Part shown: in pieces, positions 1 to 7,325 of the stretch
Numbering within the stretch: position 1 is the stretch's first letter
Layout: each line of letters begins with the position of its first letter
NCBI GenBank assembly: GCA_005788585.1
Contig: SYBY01000204.1
Coordinates: 1-20,706 of the forward strand
DNA: 20,706 bases
Direction of reading: 5' to 3'
Source: Actinomycetota bacterium
GTDB lineage: Bacteria; Actinomycetota; Thermoleophilia; Solirubrobacterales; Solirubrobacteraceae
Notes under the pieces: generated by a model
What the model saw: only the letters and a program-made list of their open reading frames with translations
Told to the model about the DNA's origin: nothing
Database searches by the model: none
Position numbers and translations under genes: made by a program

Positions 1-1
1 C

Positions 2-667
2 GAGGGGTACGCGGCGACGGCGGGCGAGCACTGGACCCGCCCGGCGCTCTGCGACGACGCGCTGCGGCTCGGCCGGATCCTGGCCGGCCTGATGCCGCGC
101 GAGCCGGAGGTCCACGGGCTGCTGGCCCTGATGGAGCTCCAGGCGTCGCGGCTGCGGGCCCGCGTGGGACCCGGCGGCGCGCCTGTGCTCCTCGCCGACC
201 AGGACCGGGCGCGCTGGGACCGCCTGCTCGTGCAGCGCGGGCTGGCCGCGCTGCGCCGCGCCGAGGAGCTGAGCGGCGCACTCGGCCCGTACACGCTCCA
301 GGCCGCGATCGCCGGCTGCCATGCTCGCGCCCGGACGTTCGACGAGACGGACTGGCCGCGGATCGTGGCGCTGTACGACGGTCTCGCGGCGCTCACCGGT
401 TCGCCGGTGGTCGAGCTCAACCGCGCGGTCGCCGTCACGATGGCGTTCGGGCCGCAGGCGGGTCTCGAGCTCGTCGACAGCCTCGCCGACGAGCCCGCGC
501 TGCGCGACTACCACCTGCTGCCCAGCGTGCGGGGCGACCTGCTCGTGCGTCTGGGCCGGACGGACGAGGCGCGCGACGAGTTCGTGCGCGCGGCGGACCT
601 GTGCGCCAACGACCGCGAGCGCGAGCTGCTGCTCTCGCGCGCGGTCGCTGCGACGGACCGGCGGTGA
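2..667 (+). CDS. ECF sigma factor, ECF42 type (DUF6596), 3' part only
   Basis: The reading frame is open from the window edge, so the N-terminal sigma2/sigma4 DNA-binding regions are missing and about 221 residues of the C-terminal part remain. The visible part begins with EGYAATAGEHW, matching the conserved NEGYxAs motif of ECF42/DUF6596 sigma factors. It continues into the long helical, TPR-like extension typical of that group (for example ELNRAVAVTMAFGP and RLGRTDEARDEFVRA). These proteins direct RNA polymerase to a small set of promoters, and the C-terminal extension is thought to control activity instead of an anti-sigma factor. ECF42 genes usually sit beside a YCII/DGPF-domain gene; none is visible here, so it would have to lie upstream of the window. 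The stop is TGA, and the next gene converges on it. Family call is confident; the target genes are unknown. Confidence 0.88.
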   Translation, partial: EGYAATAGEHWTRPALCDDALRLGRILAGLMPREPEVHGLLALMELQASRLRARVGPGGAPVLLADQDRARWDRLLVQRGLAALRRAEELSGALGPYTLQAAIAGCHARARTFDETDWPRIVALYDGLAALTGSPVVELNRAVAVTMAFGPQAGLELVDSLADEPALRDYHLLPSVRGDLLVRLGRTDEARDEFVRAADLCANDRERELLLSRAVAATDRR

Positions 668-742
668 CGACGACGGCGCCCGGGGCCGAGAGCCGGCCGC
701 GACCACGCCGCCCCTTCGATCAGCGCCGGAGGCAGATCCTGG

Positions 743-1369
743 CTACGCGCCGGGCTCGGCGACGCGCCACACGACCTCGGTGAGCGCGGCGATGGCGCGC
801 TCGTCGGCCTCGGGGTCCTCGTCGGTGAGCATCTTGTGGCAGGAGCGCTCGACCATCCACGCCAGGACCTCGGCGACCGTGTCCGGGTCCGCGTGCTCGG
901 ACTCCCGGCCCGCCCAGCGCATGCGCAGGTGGTCGGCGACGGTCTGCGACATCCCCGCGATGGTCTCCTGCCATGCCGCGCGCGCCGCGTCGTCGTACTC
1001 GGCGAGCTCGATGATCGCCGCCCCGACGACCGCATGTTCGTGCCAGTTGGCGACCAGCTGGCGCACGACGCCCGCGAAGTCCTCGCGGGTCGAGGACGGG
1101 TCGGACAGCACCGGCTGCGCCAGCGCCATCCACGGCTCGGAGTCCTCGGCCGCCAGCCGGGCGATCAGCTCGCGCTTGTCGGGGAAGTGGGCGTAGAACG
1201 TCGAGCGCGACACGCCGGCCGCGCTGATGATCCGGTCGACGCTCGTCGCCGCCACGGGCGACCCGTTCTCGAGCAGCCCGCGGAAGGCCGCGAGGATCTT
1301 CTCCTGCGTGGCCTCGCGCCGGCGGCGGCCCGTGCCGGCCTGGACGGTGAACGCGCGGGGCGCGGTCAC
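743..1369 (-). CDS. TetR/AcrR family transcriptional regulator
   Basis: A 208-residue protein of normal TetR length. A basic lead-in (GRRRREATQEKILAAF) is followed by a helix-turn-helix at about residues 43-62 ending in the classic VSRSTFYAHFPDKREL signature. The rest is an alpha-helical ligand-binding domain that is not diagnostic for ligand. The GTG start overlaps the TGA stop of the upstream P450 gene by four bases (GTGA), so the two are translationally coupled and the regulator probably controls its own operon. The frame stays open well upstream inside the P450 gene, but the GTG at 1369 gives the right length and N-terminus. A likely operator lies at 2644-2664, ahead of the P450. The ligand may be the P450 substrate or product, but that is inference. 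Confidence 0.9.
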   Translation of the reverse strand: MTAPRAFTVQAGTGRRRREATQEKILAAFRGLLENGSPVAATSVDRIISAAGVSRSTFYAHFPDKRELIARLAAEDSEPWMALAQPVLSDPSSTREDFAGVVRQLVANWHEHAVVGAAIIELAEYDDAARAAWQETIAGMSQTVADHLRMRWAGRESEHADPDTVAEVLAWMVERSCHKMLTDEDPEADERAIAALTEVVWRVAEPGA

Positions 1370-2598
1370 GCGGGCGTGTACCGGACCGGGAACGCCTTGA
1401 GCTGGTTGACGAAGCACGACTTCGTGTACTTGACGTCGCCTGCGAGCTCCATGTCGGGCAGGCGCCGGAGCGTCTCCTCGAACAGGATCTTCAGCTCCAT
1501 GCGCGCGAGCGCGGCGCCGAGGCAGAAGTGGCGGCCGCCACCGCCGAAGGCCTGGTGCTTGGGGTTGCGCCGGACGTCGAACGTGGCGGCGTCCTCGAAG
1601 ACGGTCTCGTCGCGGTTGCTCGCGACGTACCAGAGGATGACCTTGTCGCCCTCGCGGATCGTCTGGCCGTGCAGCTCGACGTCGCGGGTCGCGGTGCGGC
1701 GGAAGTGGGCGAACGCCGGGAAGCACCGCAGGCATTCCTCGACGGCGCCGGGGATGAGCGACGGATCGTCCTGGAGGATCTTGCGCTGGCGGTCGTCCTG
1801 CAGGAGGGCGAGCATCCCGGAGGCGAACGTCGAGCGGGTCGAGTCGTTGCCGGCCGCGCCGAGCAGCCCGATGCCCATGAAGATCTCGAAGTCGTTCAGG
1901 CGCTCTCCGTCGACGACGGCGTGCGCGAGGACGGAGATCAGGTCGTCCTGCGGGTCGGCCTTGCGCTCCTCGAGGACCTCGGTGAACTCCTCGATCGACT
2001 GCTGGATCATCGCCGCGGTGTCCTCGAAGCTGGCGGTGATCTCGTCGTCACCGAACGCGAGGACCATGTTCGCCCGCTCGGCGTTCTTCTTGTCGTCCTC
2101 CTCGTCGCTGCCGATGAACGAGCCGATCACGCGGGAGACCACGGGCTGCGCGATGTCCTCGACGAGATCGCACTCGCCGAGCGGCGCAACGCGGTCGAGC
2201 GTGCGGGTGACGATCTGGCGGATGCGCTCCTCATGCTCGGCGATCCGCGCCGGGGTGAAACCACGCTGGAACAGCGCCTTGAGGCGGTCATGGCGCGGCG
2301 GGTCCATCGAGATCATCTGCTGCTGCTGGGCCTCGAGCGGGAGACCGACGTCGTTGAGCAGCAGGACCCCGCCGCGCTCGGACGAGAAGGACTCCCAGTC
2401 CTTCGTCAGCGCGTCGACATCGTTCCAGCGCGTGATGGACCAGAACCCCGCCTCGTGCGGGTACTGGTTCAGTGGGCTCCAGTGCACCGGCGCCTCGGCG
2501 CGCAGGCGGGTGAACAGCTCGTGCGGCGGACCGTGCTCCCACAGCGACAGGTCGCTGACGTCGACGGACTGCAGATCACTCTCGATGGCCAGGCCCAT
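1366..2598 (-). CDS. Cytochrome P450
   Basis: A 410-residue soluble bacterial class I P450. Visible landmarks are the N-terminal MISMDPPRHDRLKALF region near residues 95-110, the I-helix oxygen-activation motif AGNDST (about 249-254), the ExxR pair E288/R291, and the haem-binding loop FGGGGRHFCLG with cysteine 359 as the thiolate ligand. The overall pattern resembles the CYP125/CYP142/CYP124 steroid- and lipid-oxidising P450s of actinobacteria, but the exact substrate cannot be read from sequence. The I-helix carries Asn-Asp-Ser-Thr where Asn/Gly-Glu-Thr-Thr is more usual. The start at 2598 is chosen because a GGGAG Shine-Dalgarno lies about eight bases upstream and the 30 residues further upstream do not look like P450. 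Electrons could come from a ferredoxin and an FprA-type reductase such as the one at 11870, but no ferredoxin is present in the window. Confidence 0.93.
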   Translation of the reverse strand: MGLAIESDLQSVDVSDLSLWEHGPPHELFTRLRAEAPVHWSPLNQYPHEAGFWSITRWNDVDALTKDWESFSSERGGVLLLNDVGLPLEAQQQQMISMDPPRHDRLKALFQRGFTPARIAEHEERIRQIVTRTLDRVAPLGECDLVEDIAQPVVSRVIGSFIGSDEEDDKKNAERANMVLAFGDDEITASFEDTAAMIQQSIEEFTEVLEERKADPQDDLISVLAHAVVDGERLNDFEIFMGIGLLGAAGNDSTRSTFASGMLALLQDDRQRKILQDDPSLIPGAVEECLRCFPAFAHFRRTATRDVELHGQTIREGDKVILWYVASNRDETVFEDAATFDVRRNPKHQAFGGGGRHFCLGAALARMELKILFEETLRRLPDMELAGDVKYTKSCFVNQLKAFPVRYTPA

Positions 2599-2643
2599 GA
2601 GATCTCTCCCTGATCGGACTCGGAGGGAACCGTACCACCTATC

Positions 2644-2664
2644 CGGACAGACTGTTCGAAACAG
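2644..2664. promoter_or_regulatory. Probable TetR-type operator (two overlapping palindromes)
   Basis: CGGACAGACTGTTCG (2644-2658) is a near-perfect palindrome around a central A, with six of seven pairs matching. It overlaps CTGTTCGAAACAG (2652-2664), which has five-base arms CTGTT/AACAG. The site lies 46-66 bases before the P450 start and just after the stop of the RebB-like gene, where an autoregulating TetR protein would be expected to bind. Binding is inferred from symmetry and position only. Confidence 0.5.
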
Positions 2665-2669
2665 GGTGC

Positions 2670-3029
2670 TCAGCCGCTGGTGGCGCACGCGGCGAGCAGT
2701 GCGGCGGTGAGGTAGGTGCCGCAGCCGGACGTGTCGAGGTCCTCGAGTTGCGCGACGCTCATGGATGTCGCCGACTGGTAGGCGACGTCCGCCTGCTGCT
2801 GTGCGTAGACGGCGTTCGCTGCGGCCATCGCGACCGAGTTCCCGATCGTCTGGTAGAGCGACCCCATCGCCATCGCGGGCGCTTCGCCGAGGATCTTGAC
2901 GTTGGTCTGCGTGACGCTGTCGGTGACCTGGCTGTTGACGGTCTGGGCGAGGCCGGCGGACGCGGACGCGGGCGTGGCGGCGGCCAGCGTCAGGACGCCG
3001 GCGAGCATGACGAGGCGAAGGACGCGCAT
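2670..3029 (-). CDS. RebB-like (R-body/killing-trait family) protein with N-terminal signal peptide
   Basis: A 119-residue protein. Residues 1-25 form a canonical Sec signal peptide (basic MRVLR, hydrophobic core, ASASA cleavage region). Residues 31-100 match the RebB/killing-trait family: VNSQVTDSVTQTN, LGEAPAMAMGSLYQ, and a later AxxAVYAQQQ followed by a TSMSVAQLEDLDT-like end. RebB proteins are the small structural subunits of R-bodies, the coiled protein ribbons of Caedibacter and some free-living bacteria, and are normally cytosolic. Here the family core follows an export signal and ends in a short tail with two cysteines (103 and 115). No second reb paralogue is in the window. No strong Shine-Dalgarno precedes the ATG. 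The gene lies 71 bp upstream of the P450 on the same strand and may or may not be cotranscribed. Family call is good; the function of a secreted form is unknown. Confidence 0.72.
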   Translation of the reverse strand: MRVLRLVMLAGVLTLAAATPASASAGLAQTVNSQVTDSVTQTNVKILGEAPAMAMGSLYQTIGNSVAMAAANAVYAQQQADVAYQSATSMSVAQLEDLDTSGCGTYLTAALLAACATSG

Positions 3030-3087
3030 GAGGCTGACGTCGGCGCCGCGGGGCGCGTGCTGGAGTCCGGAGGGCCGGAACTCGACG

Positions 3088-4050
3088 TCAGTACAGGCGC
3101 TTCTTGATCTCGCAGTTGCGGATGCGGGTGACGCCGGGGCGGTAGTAGACGGTGTCGCGGCCGGGTCCGCAGTCGACGGTGTCGCGGCCCGTCCACGAGG
3201 CGCGGATGACGTCGTTGCCGCTGCCGCCCCGCATGACGTCGTCGCCGTAGCCGCCCTTGAGCTCGTCGTTGCCCGGGCCGCCCGACAGGACGTCGTCGCC
3301 GCGGTCGCCGGTCATCTCGTCGTCGCCCGTGCCACCGAGGATGCGGTCGTTGCCCTTGCGCCCGGAGAGGACGTCGTTGCCGGCGCCACCGTTGAGGCGG
3401 TCGCTGCCACCCGCGCCCTCGACCTCGTCGTCGCCGCCATGGGCGGTGCAGACGTCGGGGCCGTCGGTCCCGTAGACGCGCTCGTCCTCGTCGGAGGCCT
3501 CGTCGTCGCACGGGACGCCGGGCTTGTCCTCGTCCTCCTCGCGCTGCTCCTCGCACGAGGTCATGCGCTCGCGGTCGGACTCGAGGTTGTAGTACGCGAT
3601 GTCGTATCCGGGGCCGCAGTCGATGGTGTCCGGGCCGGTGCCGCCCCAGATCTCGTCGTCACCCGCGCCGCCGAAGATGGTGTCCACGCCGCGGTTGCCC
3701 TTGATCACGTCGTCGCCATCGCCTCCGCGCAGCGTGTCGTCGCCGTAGCGCGACTCGATGATCCGGTCGGCGCCCGGGCCGCCGTCGACGCGGTCGTCGC
3801 CGTCGCCGCCGTCGATGGTGTCCCGGCCGGTGCCGCCGGAGATGCTGTCGTTGCCGTCGCCGCCGCTGAGCGTGTCGTCGCCGCCGAAGCCGAGGATCCG
3901 GTCGTTGCCGCCCAGGCCGAGCAGGCGGTCGTCGCCGCCGTCGCCGGCGAGGCGGTCGACGCCGCCTCCGCCGGTGCGCGCCGTCGCGAAGGCGACGGAC
4001 GGAAGCGCGAGCAGGACGGTGAGCAGGGCGATCAGGGCACGGTGCGACAC
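3088..4050 (-). CDS. Secreted calcium-binding RTX-repeat (beta-roll) protein
   Basis: A roughly 320-residue protein starting with an export signal (VSHRALIALLTVLLALPSVAFA) and then made almost wholly of glycine/aspartate nonapeptides of the GGxGxDxhx type, which bind calcium and fold as parallel beta-rolls. Two repeat blocks are separated by a very acidic linker (around EEQREEDEDKPGVPC). Each block ends with the same cap, DT(I/V)DCGPGxD...YY...CE, with cap cysteines at 145 and 294. No protease, lipase or toxin domain is present and there is no type I secretion operon nearby, so Sec export is more likely than the classical RTX route. The GTG at 4050 puts the signal peptide at the N-terminus; another in-frame GTG at 4080 would add ten residues. 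Neither has a good Shine-Dalgarno. It could have a structural or cell-surface role. Confidence 0.85.
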   Translation of the reverse strand: MSHRALIALLTVLLALPSVAFATARTGGGGVDRLAGDGGDDRLLGLGGNDRILGFGGDDTLSGGDGNDSISGGTGRDTIDGGDGDDRVDGGPGADRIIESRYGDDTLRGGDGDDVIKGNRGVDTIFGGAGDDEIWGGTGPDTIDCGPGYDIAYYNLESDRERMTSCEEQREEDEDKPGVPCDDEASDEDERVYGTDGPDVCTAHGGDDEVEGAGGSDRLNGGAGNDVLSGRKGNDRILGGTGDDEMTGDRGDDVLSGGPGNDELKGGYGDDVMRGGSGNDVIRASWTGRDTVDCGPGRDTVYYRPGVTRIRNCEIKKRLY

Positions 4051-4112
4051 GGTGGTCCAGTCATCGGACGCCCCGCACACCTATGCATGGCGGTACGGGA
4101 GGACTGGACCTA

Positions 4113-4137
4113 TGACGGGGGTGGGGGTCCCCCGTCA
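4113..4137 (-). terminator. Hairpin after the acyl-CoA dehydrogenase gene
   Basis: TGACGGGGG (4113-4121) pairs perfectly with CCCCCGTCA (4129-4137) across a seven-base loop. The hairpin lies 13 bases past the stop of the minus-strand acyl-CoA dehydrogenase gene and ahead of the RTX gene. There is no clear U tract, which is common in high-GC actinobacteria. Its role as a terminator is inferred from position and stem strength. Confidence 0.6.
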
Positions 4138-4150
4138 GGAGCGACCGCGC

Positions 4151-5878
4151 TCAGTCACGCGCCAGTTCGTAGCCGTACTCGCCGCGCTTGTACGCCAGCC
4201 GCGCGATGTTGCGCATGGTCGTGTCGTCGTTGCGCTCGGTCTGGTCGAGCATCCCGTGGACCCGCCGGCCCGCGCGCTCGCAGAAGCTCGACGCGATGAG
4301 CCGCTCCTGGCCCGACGCCTCGACGCCCTGCGCGGCGAAGAGGGCCGTGACGCGGCTGAGGACCGCGACCTGGGCGAGGATGTCGCTCACCGCGTCGCTG
4401 ATGCGGCGGTGCTGCAGGCCCTGGTGGACGATCGCGCCGCGGTGCTCGCGGAGCAGCCGCTCGCACGTGCCCCGCAGCCGCCCGACCTGCTCGGTGACGC
4501 TGTCGGCGTGGCGCTTGAGCTCGGGGTGCGCGTGCTCGACCCGGCCGCCGCCGCGGATCCGGCCGCCCACGTACTCGGCCAGGACCCCGATCGACCCGAT
4601 CGGGTCGTTCAGCCCGATGCCCCCGAGGCCCTGGAGCTTCTCGCCGAGCGGCTTCATCCCGGTGAGCGCGACGTAGCTGCGCAGCACGTCGTTGGCGCCC
4701 TCGAAGATCGGGAAGATCCGGATGTCGCGCAGGATCTTCTCGTAGCGGTTGCCGCGCATATAGCCCTCGCCGCCGGCGAGCTGCAGCGCGCGGTTGGCCT
4801 GGTACCAGAGGAACTCGGTCCCGCTGATCTTGCAGACCGCCGACTCGAGCGAGTAGTCGGGGACGCCGGCGTCGACGAGGCCGCAGGTCAGGTAGCACAT
4901 GGACTCCAGCCCGAAGAGGTTGGTGACCATCCAGCCGATCTTCTCCTGGACCAGGTCGAGGTCGGCCAGGGGGCCGCCGAACTGCTCGCGCTCCTGTGTG
5001 TGCGCGATCGCCATGTCCAGCAGCTCCTTCGCGCCGCCCACCGAGCCGGTGCCCAGGCCGATCCGCCCGTTGTTGAGGATCGACATCGCGATGCGGAAGC
5101 CGTCGCCGGGCTCGCCCAGGACGTTCTCGGCCGGGATGCGCACGTCGTTGAAGGTCAGGCGCCGCAGGTCGTTGGCGCGCAGGCCCAGCGTGTCGTAGCG
5201 GTCGCCGATCTCGAACCCGGGCATCCCGGCCTCGAGCAAGAGCGCGATGTGCCGCTCCTTGCCATCGACCTCGCAGCGGGCGAACGTCGTCAGGACGTCG
5301 GCGCGTGACCCGTTGCCGATGTAGCGCTTCTCGCCGTTGAGGACCCACGACCCGTCGGCCTGCTCGACGGCACGGGACGCGATAGCCCACGCGTCGGACC
5401 CAGCCGATGGTTCGGTCAGCGCGAACGCCGCCAGCTTGCGCCCGCTCGCCAGGTCCGGCAGCCACCGCTCCTTCTGCTCGTCGGTGCCGAACAGCGCGAT
5501 GCCCTTGTAGCCGATGGACTGATGCACGCCGAGGACGACTGACAGTGTGGGGTCGATCCGCGCAACCGTCTCGAAGACCCGGGCGTAGCCGGTCTGGGAC
5601 AGGCCCTGGCCGCCGAGCTCCTCGGGAACGTAGAGCCCGAGCGCGCCGATCTCGCCGAGCCTGGCGAGGTCGTCCTCGGCCACCCAGCGCGCCTCCTCGG
5701 TCGCGTACTCGTCGTATCCCGCGGCCCAGTCGCGCAGGTCACCCGTGATGCGGCGGATCTTCGCCGCCTCCTCCGTCGAGGGGTACGGATACGGATGGAC
5801 GAGGTCCTCGTCGATGTCGCCGAGGAACAGGCCCTTGGCGAAGGACGACGTGGCGGGAGGCGAGGAGGTGACGCTCAC
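4151..5878 (-). CDS. Acyl-CoA dehydrogenase, VLCAD/ACAD9-like
   Basis: A 575-residue flavoprotein that introduces the alpha-beta double bond into acyl-CoA in fatty acid beta-oxidation, passing electrons to ETF. The N-terminus SFAKGLFLGDIDEDLVHPYP and the long C-terminal extension after about residue 410 match the mitochondrial VLCAD/ACAD9 subgroup more than the short 380-residue dehydrogenases. Diagnostic segments include FALTEPSAGSDA, the ILNNGRIGLGTG helix, and IFEGANDVLRSYVAL, in which glutamate 393 is the expected catalytic base. The GTG start at 5878 follows a GGAG about eight bases upstream; an ATG at 5926 would add 16 residues and is possible. No ETF or thiolase gene is adjacent. A long-chain substrate is inferred from subgroup similarity. 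Confidence 0.92.
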   Translation of the reverse strand: MSVTSSPPATSSFAKGLFLGDIDEDLVHPYPYPSTEEAAKIRRITGDLRDWAAGYDEYATEEARWVAEDDLARLGEIGALGLYVPEELGGQGLSQTGYARVFETVARIDPTLSVVLGVHQSIGYKGIALFGTDEQKERWLPDLASGRKLAAFALTEPSAGSDAWAIASRAVEQADGSWVLNGEKRYIGNGSRADVLTTFARCEVDGKERHIALLLEAGMPGFEIGDRYDTLGLRANDLRRLTFNDVRIPAENVLGEPGDGFRIAMSILNNGRIGLGTGSVGGAKELLDMAIAHTQEREQFGGPLADLDLVQEKIGWMVTNLFGLESMCYLTCGLVDAGVPDYSLESAVCKISGTEFLWYQANRALQLAGGEGYMRGNRYEKILRDIRIFPIFEGANDVLRSYVALTGMKPLGEKLQGLGGIGLNDPIGSIGVLAEYVGGRIRGGGRVEHAHPELKRHADSVTEQVGRLRGTCERLLREHRGAIVHQGLQHRRISDAVSDILAQVAVLSRVTALFAAQGVEASGQERLIASSFCERAGRRVHGMLDQTERNDDTTMRNIARLAYKRGEYGYELARD

Positions 5879-5909
5879 GGGTCGGGCTCCGTCCGGTCGG
5901 GTGCAATCG

Positions 5910-5915
5910 ACCCTA
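5910..5915 (-). promoter_or_regulatory. Possible -10 element for the acyl-CoA dehydrogenase gene
   Basis: On the minus strand this reads TAGGGT, a common actinobacterial TANNNT -10 form, placed so that transcription would begin about 25 bases before the GTG start. The -35 region is not convincing. Confidence 0.3.
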
Positions 5916-5984
5916 CGCCTACCCATTCCGCTGAGCATTGGCCCGCCGGTCCAAGGTGCGATCGGCCACACGGCGGCACCGGGA

Positions 5985-6006
5985 ACCGGTCGGACAACGG
6001 ACCGGT
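5985..6006. repeat. Inverted repeat upstream of the subtilase promoter
   Basis: ACCGGTC and GACCGGT form perfect seven-base arms around an eight-base centre. The repeat ends eight bases before the proposed -35 hexamer of the subtilase gene, a usual place for an activator or repressor site. It could also serve the divergent acyl-CoA dehydrogenase gene. No binding protein can be named. Confidence 0.45.
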
Positions 6007-6014
6007 GCGCGGCA

Positions 6015-6043
6015 TTGACAGGTGGGACATGGCGTCCTAGCGT
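6015..6043 (+). promoter_or_regulatory. Vegetative-type promoter for the subtilase gene
   Basis: A perfect -35 hexamer TTGACA (6015-6020) is followed by exactly 17 bases and a -10 hexamer TAGCGT (6038-6043), a typical actinobacterial housekeeping sigma-factor -10. Transcription would start near 6050, giving a leader of about 59 bases before the ATG at 6109. Confidence 0.62.
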
Positions 6044-6108
6044 CGAGGTCAGCGCGCCATTCCGTCCCGGGTCGAACACCTGCCACCCCCGCGACGAGAG
6101 GAGCCGTG

Positions 6109-7323
6109 ATGTCACAGCACACCCAGGGCCCGGAGACCACGGGCCGCACGCTGGTCCTGTTCACCCGCAGCGCGACCGACACCGCGCCGCAGACGCTGCA
6201 ACGCACCGCCGGGATCTCGGCGACGATGTCGCCGGAGCTCGGCGCCACGCCGATGTCGATCCAGCAGATGAGCACCGACGGCGTCGTCTACCAGGAGCTC
6301 GGGGTGGCGGTCGTCGACGCCGAGCCCGACCAGATCGACGCACTGCAGGCCGCGACCCGCGGGCCCGAGCCGGTGCTCGCCGTCGAGGCCGAGCGCGTCG
6401 TCTACGCCATCTCCACGCAGGAGCAGGAGCTGCGCACCCCGGCCCCGGACGCGCCGGCGGGTGCGCCGTGGCAGGACACCGACAACGCCACGTGGGGCCT
6501 GCACGCGGTCCGGGCGCTTGGATCGTCGGCGACCGGCGCCGGCATCGACGTCGCGATCCTCGACACCGGACTCGACGAGCGCCACCCCGACTTCGCCACC
6601 CGCAACCCGGAGCTCCGCTCGTTCGTCCCGGGTGAGGAGCCGCGCGACGGCAACGGCCACGGCACGCACTGCGCCGGGACGGCGTGCGGCGGCCGGACCG
6701 TGCTCGAGGGTCCGCGCTACGGCGTCGCCCCCGACGCGAACATCCACTGCGGCAAGGTGCTCAGCGACGCCGGCAGTGGCGGGGACCAGGGCATCCTCGG
6801 CGGGATCGACTGGGCGATGGCCCAGGGCTGCGACGTCATCTCCATGTCGCTCGGCGCGGGGCTGGACTGGAACACGCCGCACTCGCAGATCTACGAGACG
6901 GTCGCGCGCCGCGCCCTGGACCGCGGGACGCTCATCATCGCCGCGGCGGGCAACGAATCCGAGCGCCCGGGCGCCGTCGCACCGGTCAGCCATCCGGCGA
7001 ACTGCCCGTCGATCATGGCCGTCGCTGCGATCGACAACGCCGAGAAGATCGCGCGCTTCTCCTGCACGAGCGACCCCGCGAGCGGCCAGATCGACATCGC
7101 CGGGCCGGGCGTGGGCGTGCACTCGAGCTGGCCGATCCCCGACCGCTACAAGGCGATCAGCGGCACGAGCATGGCGACGCCGCACGTCGCGGGCGTCGCG
7201 GCGCTCATGGCCGAGGCACGCGGCGCCCGCGGGCTGGACCTGTGGGCCGCGCTCATGCAGCACGCGCGCCGCATGGAGCTGTCGTCGCTCGACGTGGGCG
7301 TCGGGCTCGTGCAAGCTCCGTAG
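6109..7323 (+). CDS. Subtilisin-like serine protease (S8 family)
   Basis: A 404-residue subtilase with a complete catalytic set: Asp152 in AILDTGLDERHPDF, His184 in GNGHGTHCAGT, oxyanion Asn282 in IIAAAGNESE and Ser354 in ISGTSMATPHVAG. Residues 1 to about 110 look like a propeptide-type region (VVYQELGVAVVDAEPDQIDAL). There is no signal peptide: the N-terminus MSQHTQGPETTGRT is polar, so the enzyme is either cytoplasmic or exported by another route. The ATG at 6109 is chosen because AGAGGAG sits five bases upstream; a GTG directly before it is also in frame. A good promoter lies at 6015-6043. A small propeptide-like gene begins two bases after the stop, so the pair is very probably cotranscribed. 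Substrate unknown. Confidence 0.93.
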   Translation: MSQHTQGPETTGRTLVLFTRSATDTAPQTLQRTAGISATMSPELGATPMSIQQMSTDGVVYQELGVAVVDAEPDQIDALQAATRGPEPVLAVEAERVVYAISTQEQELRTPAPDAPAGAPWQDTDNATWGLHAVRALGSSATGAGIDVAILDTGLDERHPDFATRNPELRSFVPGEEPRDGNGHGTHCAGTACGGRTVLEGPRYGVAPDANIHCGKVLSDAGSGGDQGILGGIDWAMAQGCDVISMSLGAGLDWNTPHSQIYETVARRALDRGTLIIAAAGNESERPGAVAPVSHPANCPSIMAVAAIDNAEKIARFSCTSDPASGQIDIAGPGVGVHSSWPIPDRYKAISGTSMATPHVAGVAALMAEARGARGLDLWAALMQHARRMELSSLDVGVGLVQAP

Positions 7324-7325
7324 GC

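Noticed and set aside
836..2710. Long plus-strand open frames (624 and 361 residues) across the P450 region
   Set aside because: They are antisense to a P450 with all its motifs; long shadow frames are expected at this GC content.
3088..4050. Regular GC-rich repeats considered as a CRISPR or minisatellite array
   Set aside because: The period follows nine-codon units of a translated RTX protein, with synonymous variation between units, so it is a coding repeat.
2896..4299. A 467-residue valine/alanine-rich plus-strand frame over the RTX gene
   Set aside because: Its periodic VVA-type repeats are the antisense reading of GGxGxD nonapeptides; the minus strand has the signal peptide and recognisable repeats.
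3757..5308. A 516-residue plus-strand frame across the RTX and acyl-CoA dehydrogenase genes
   Set aside because: It runs antisense through two well-identified genes and has no family motif.
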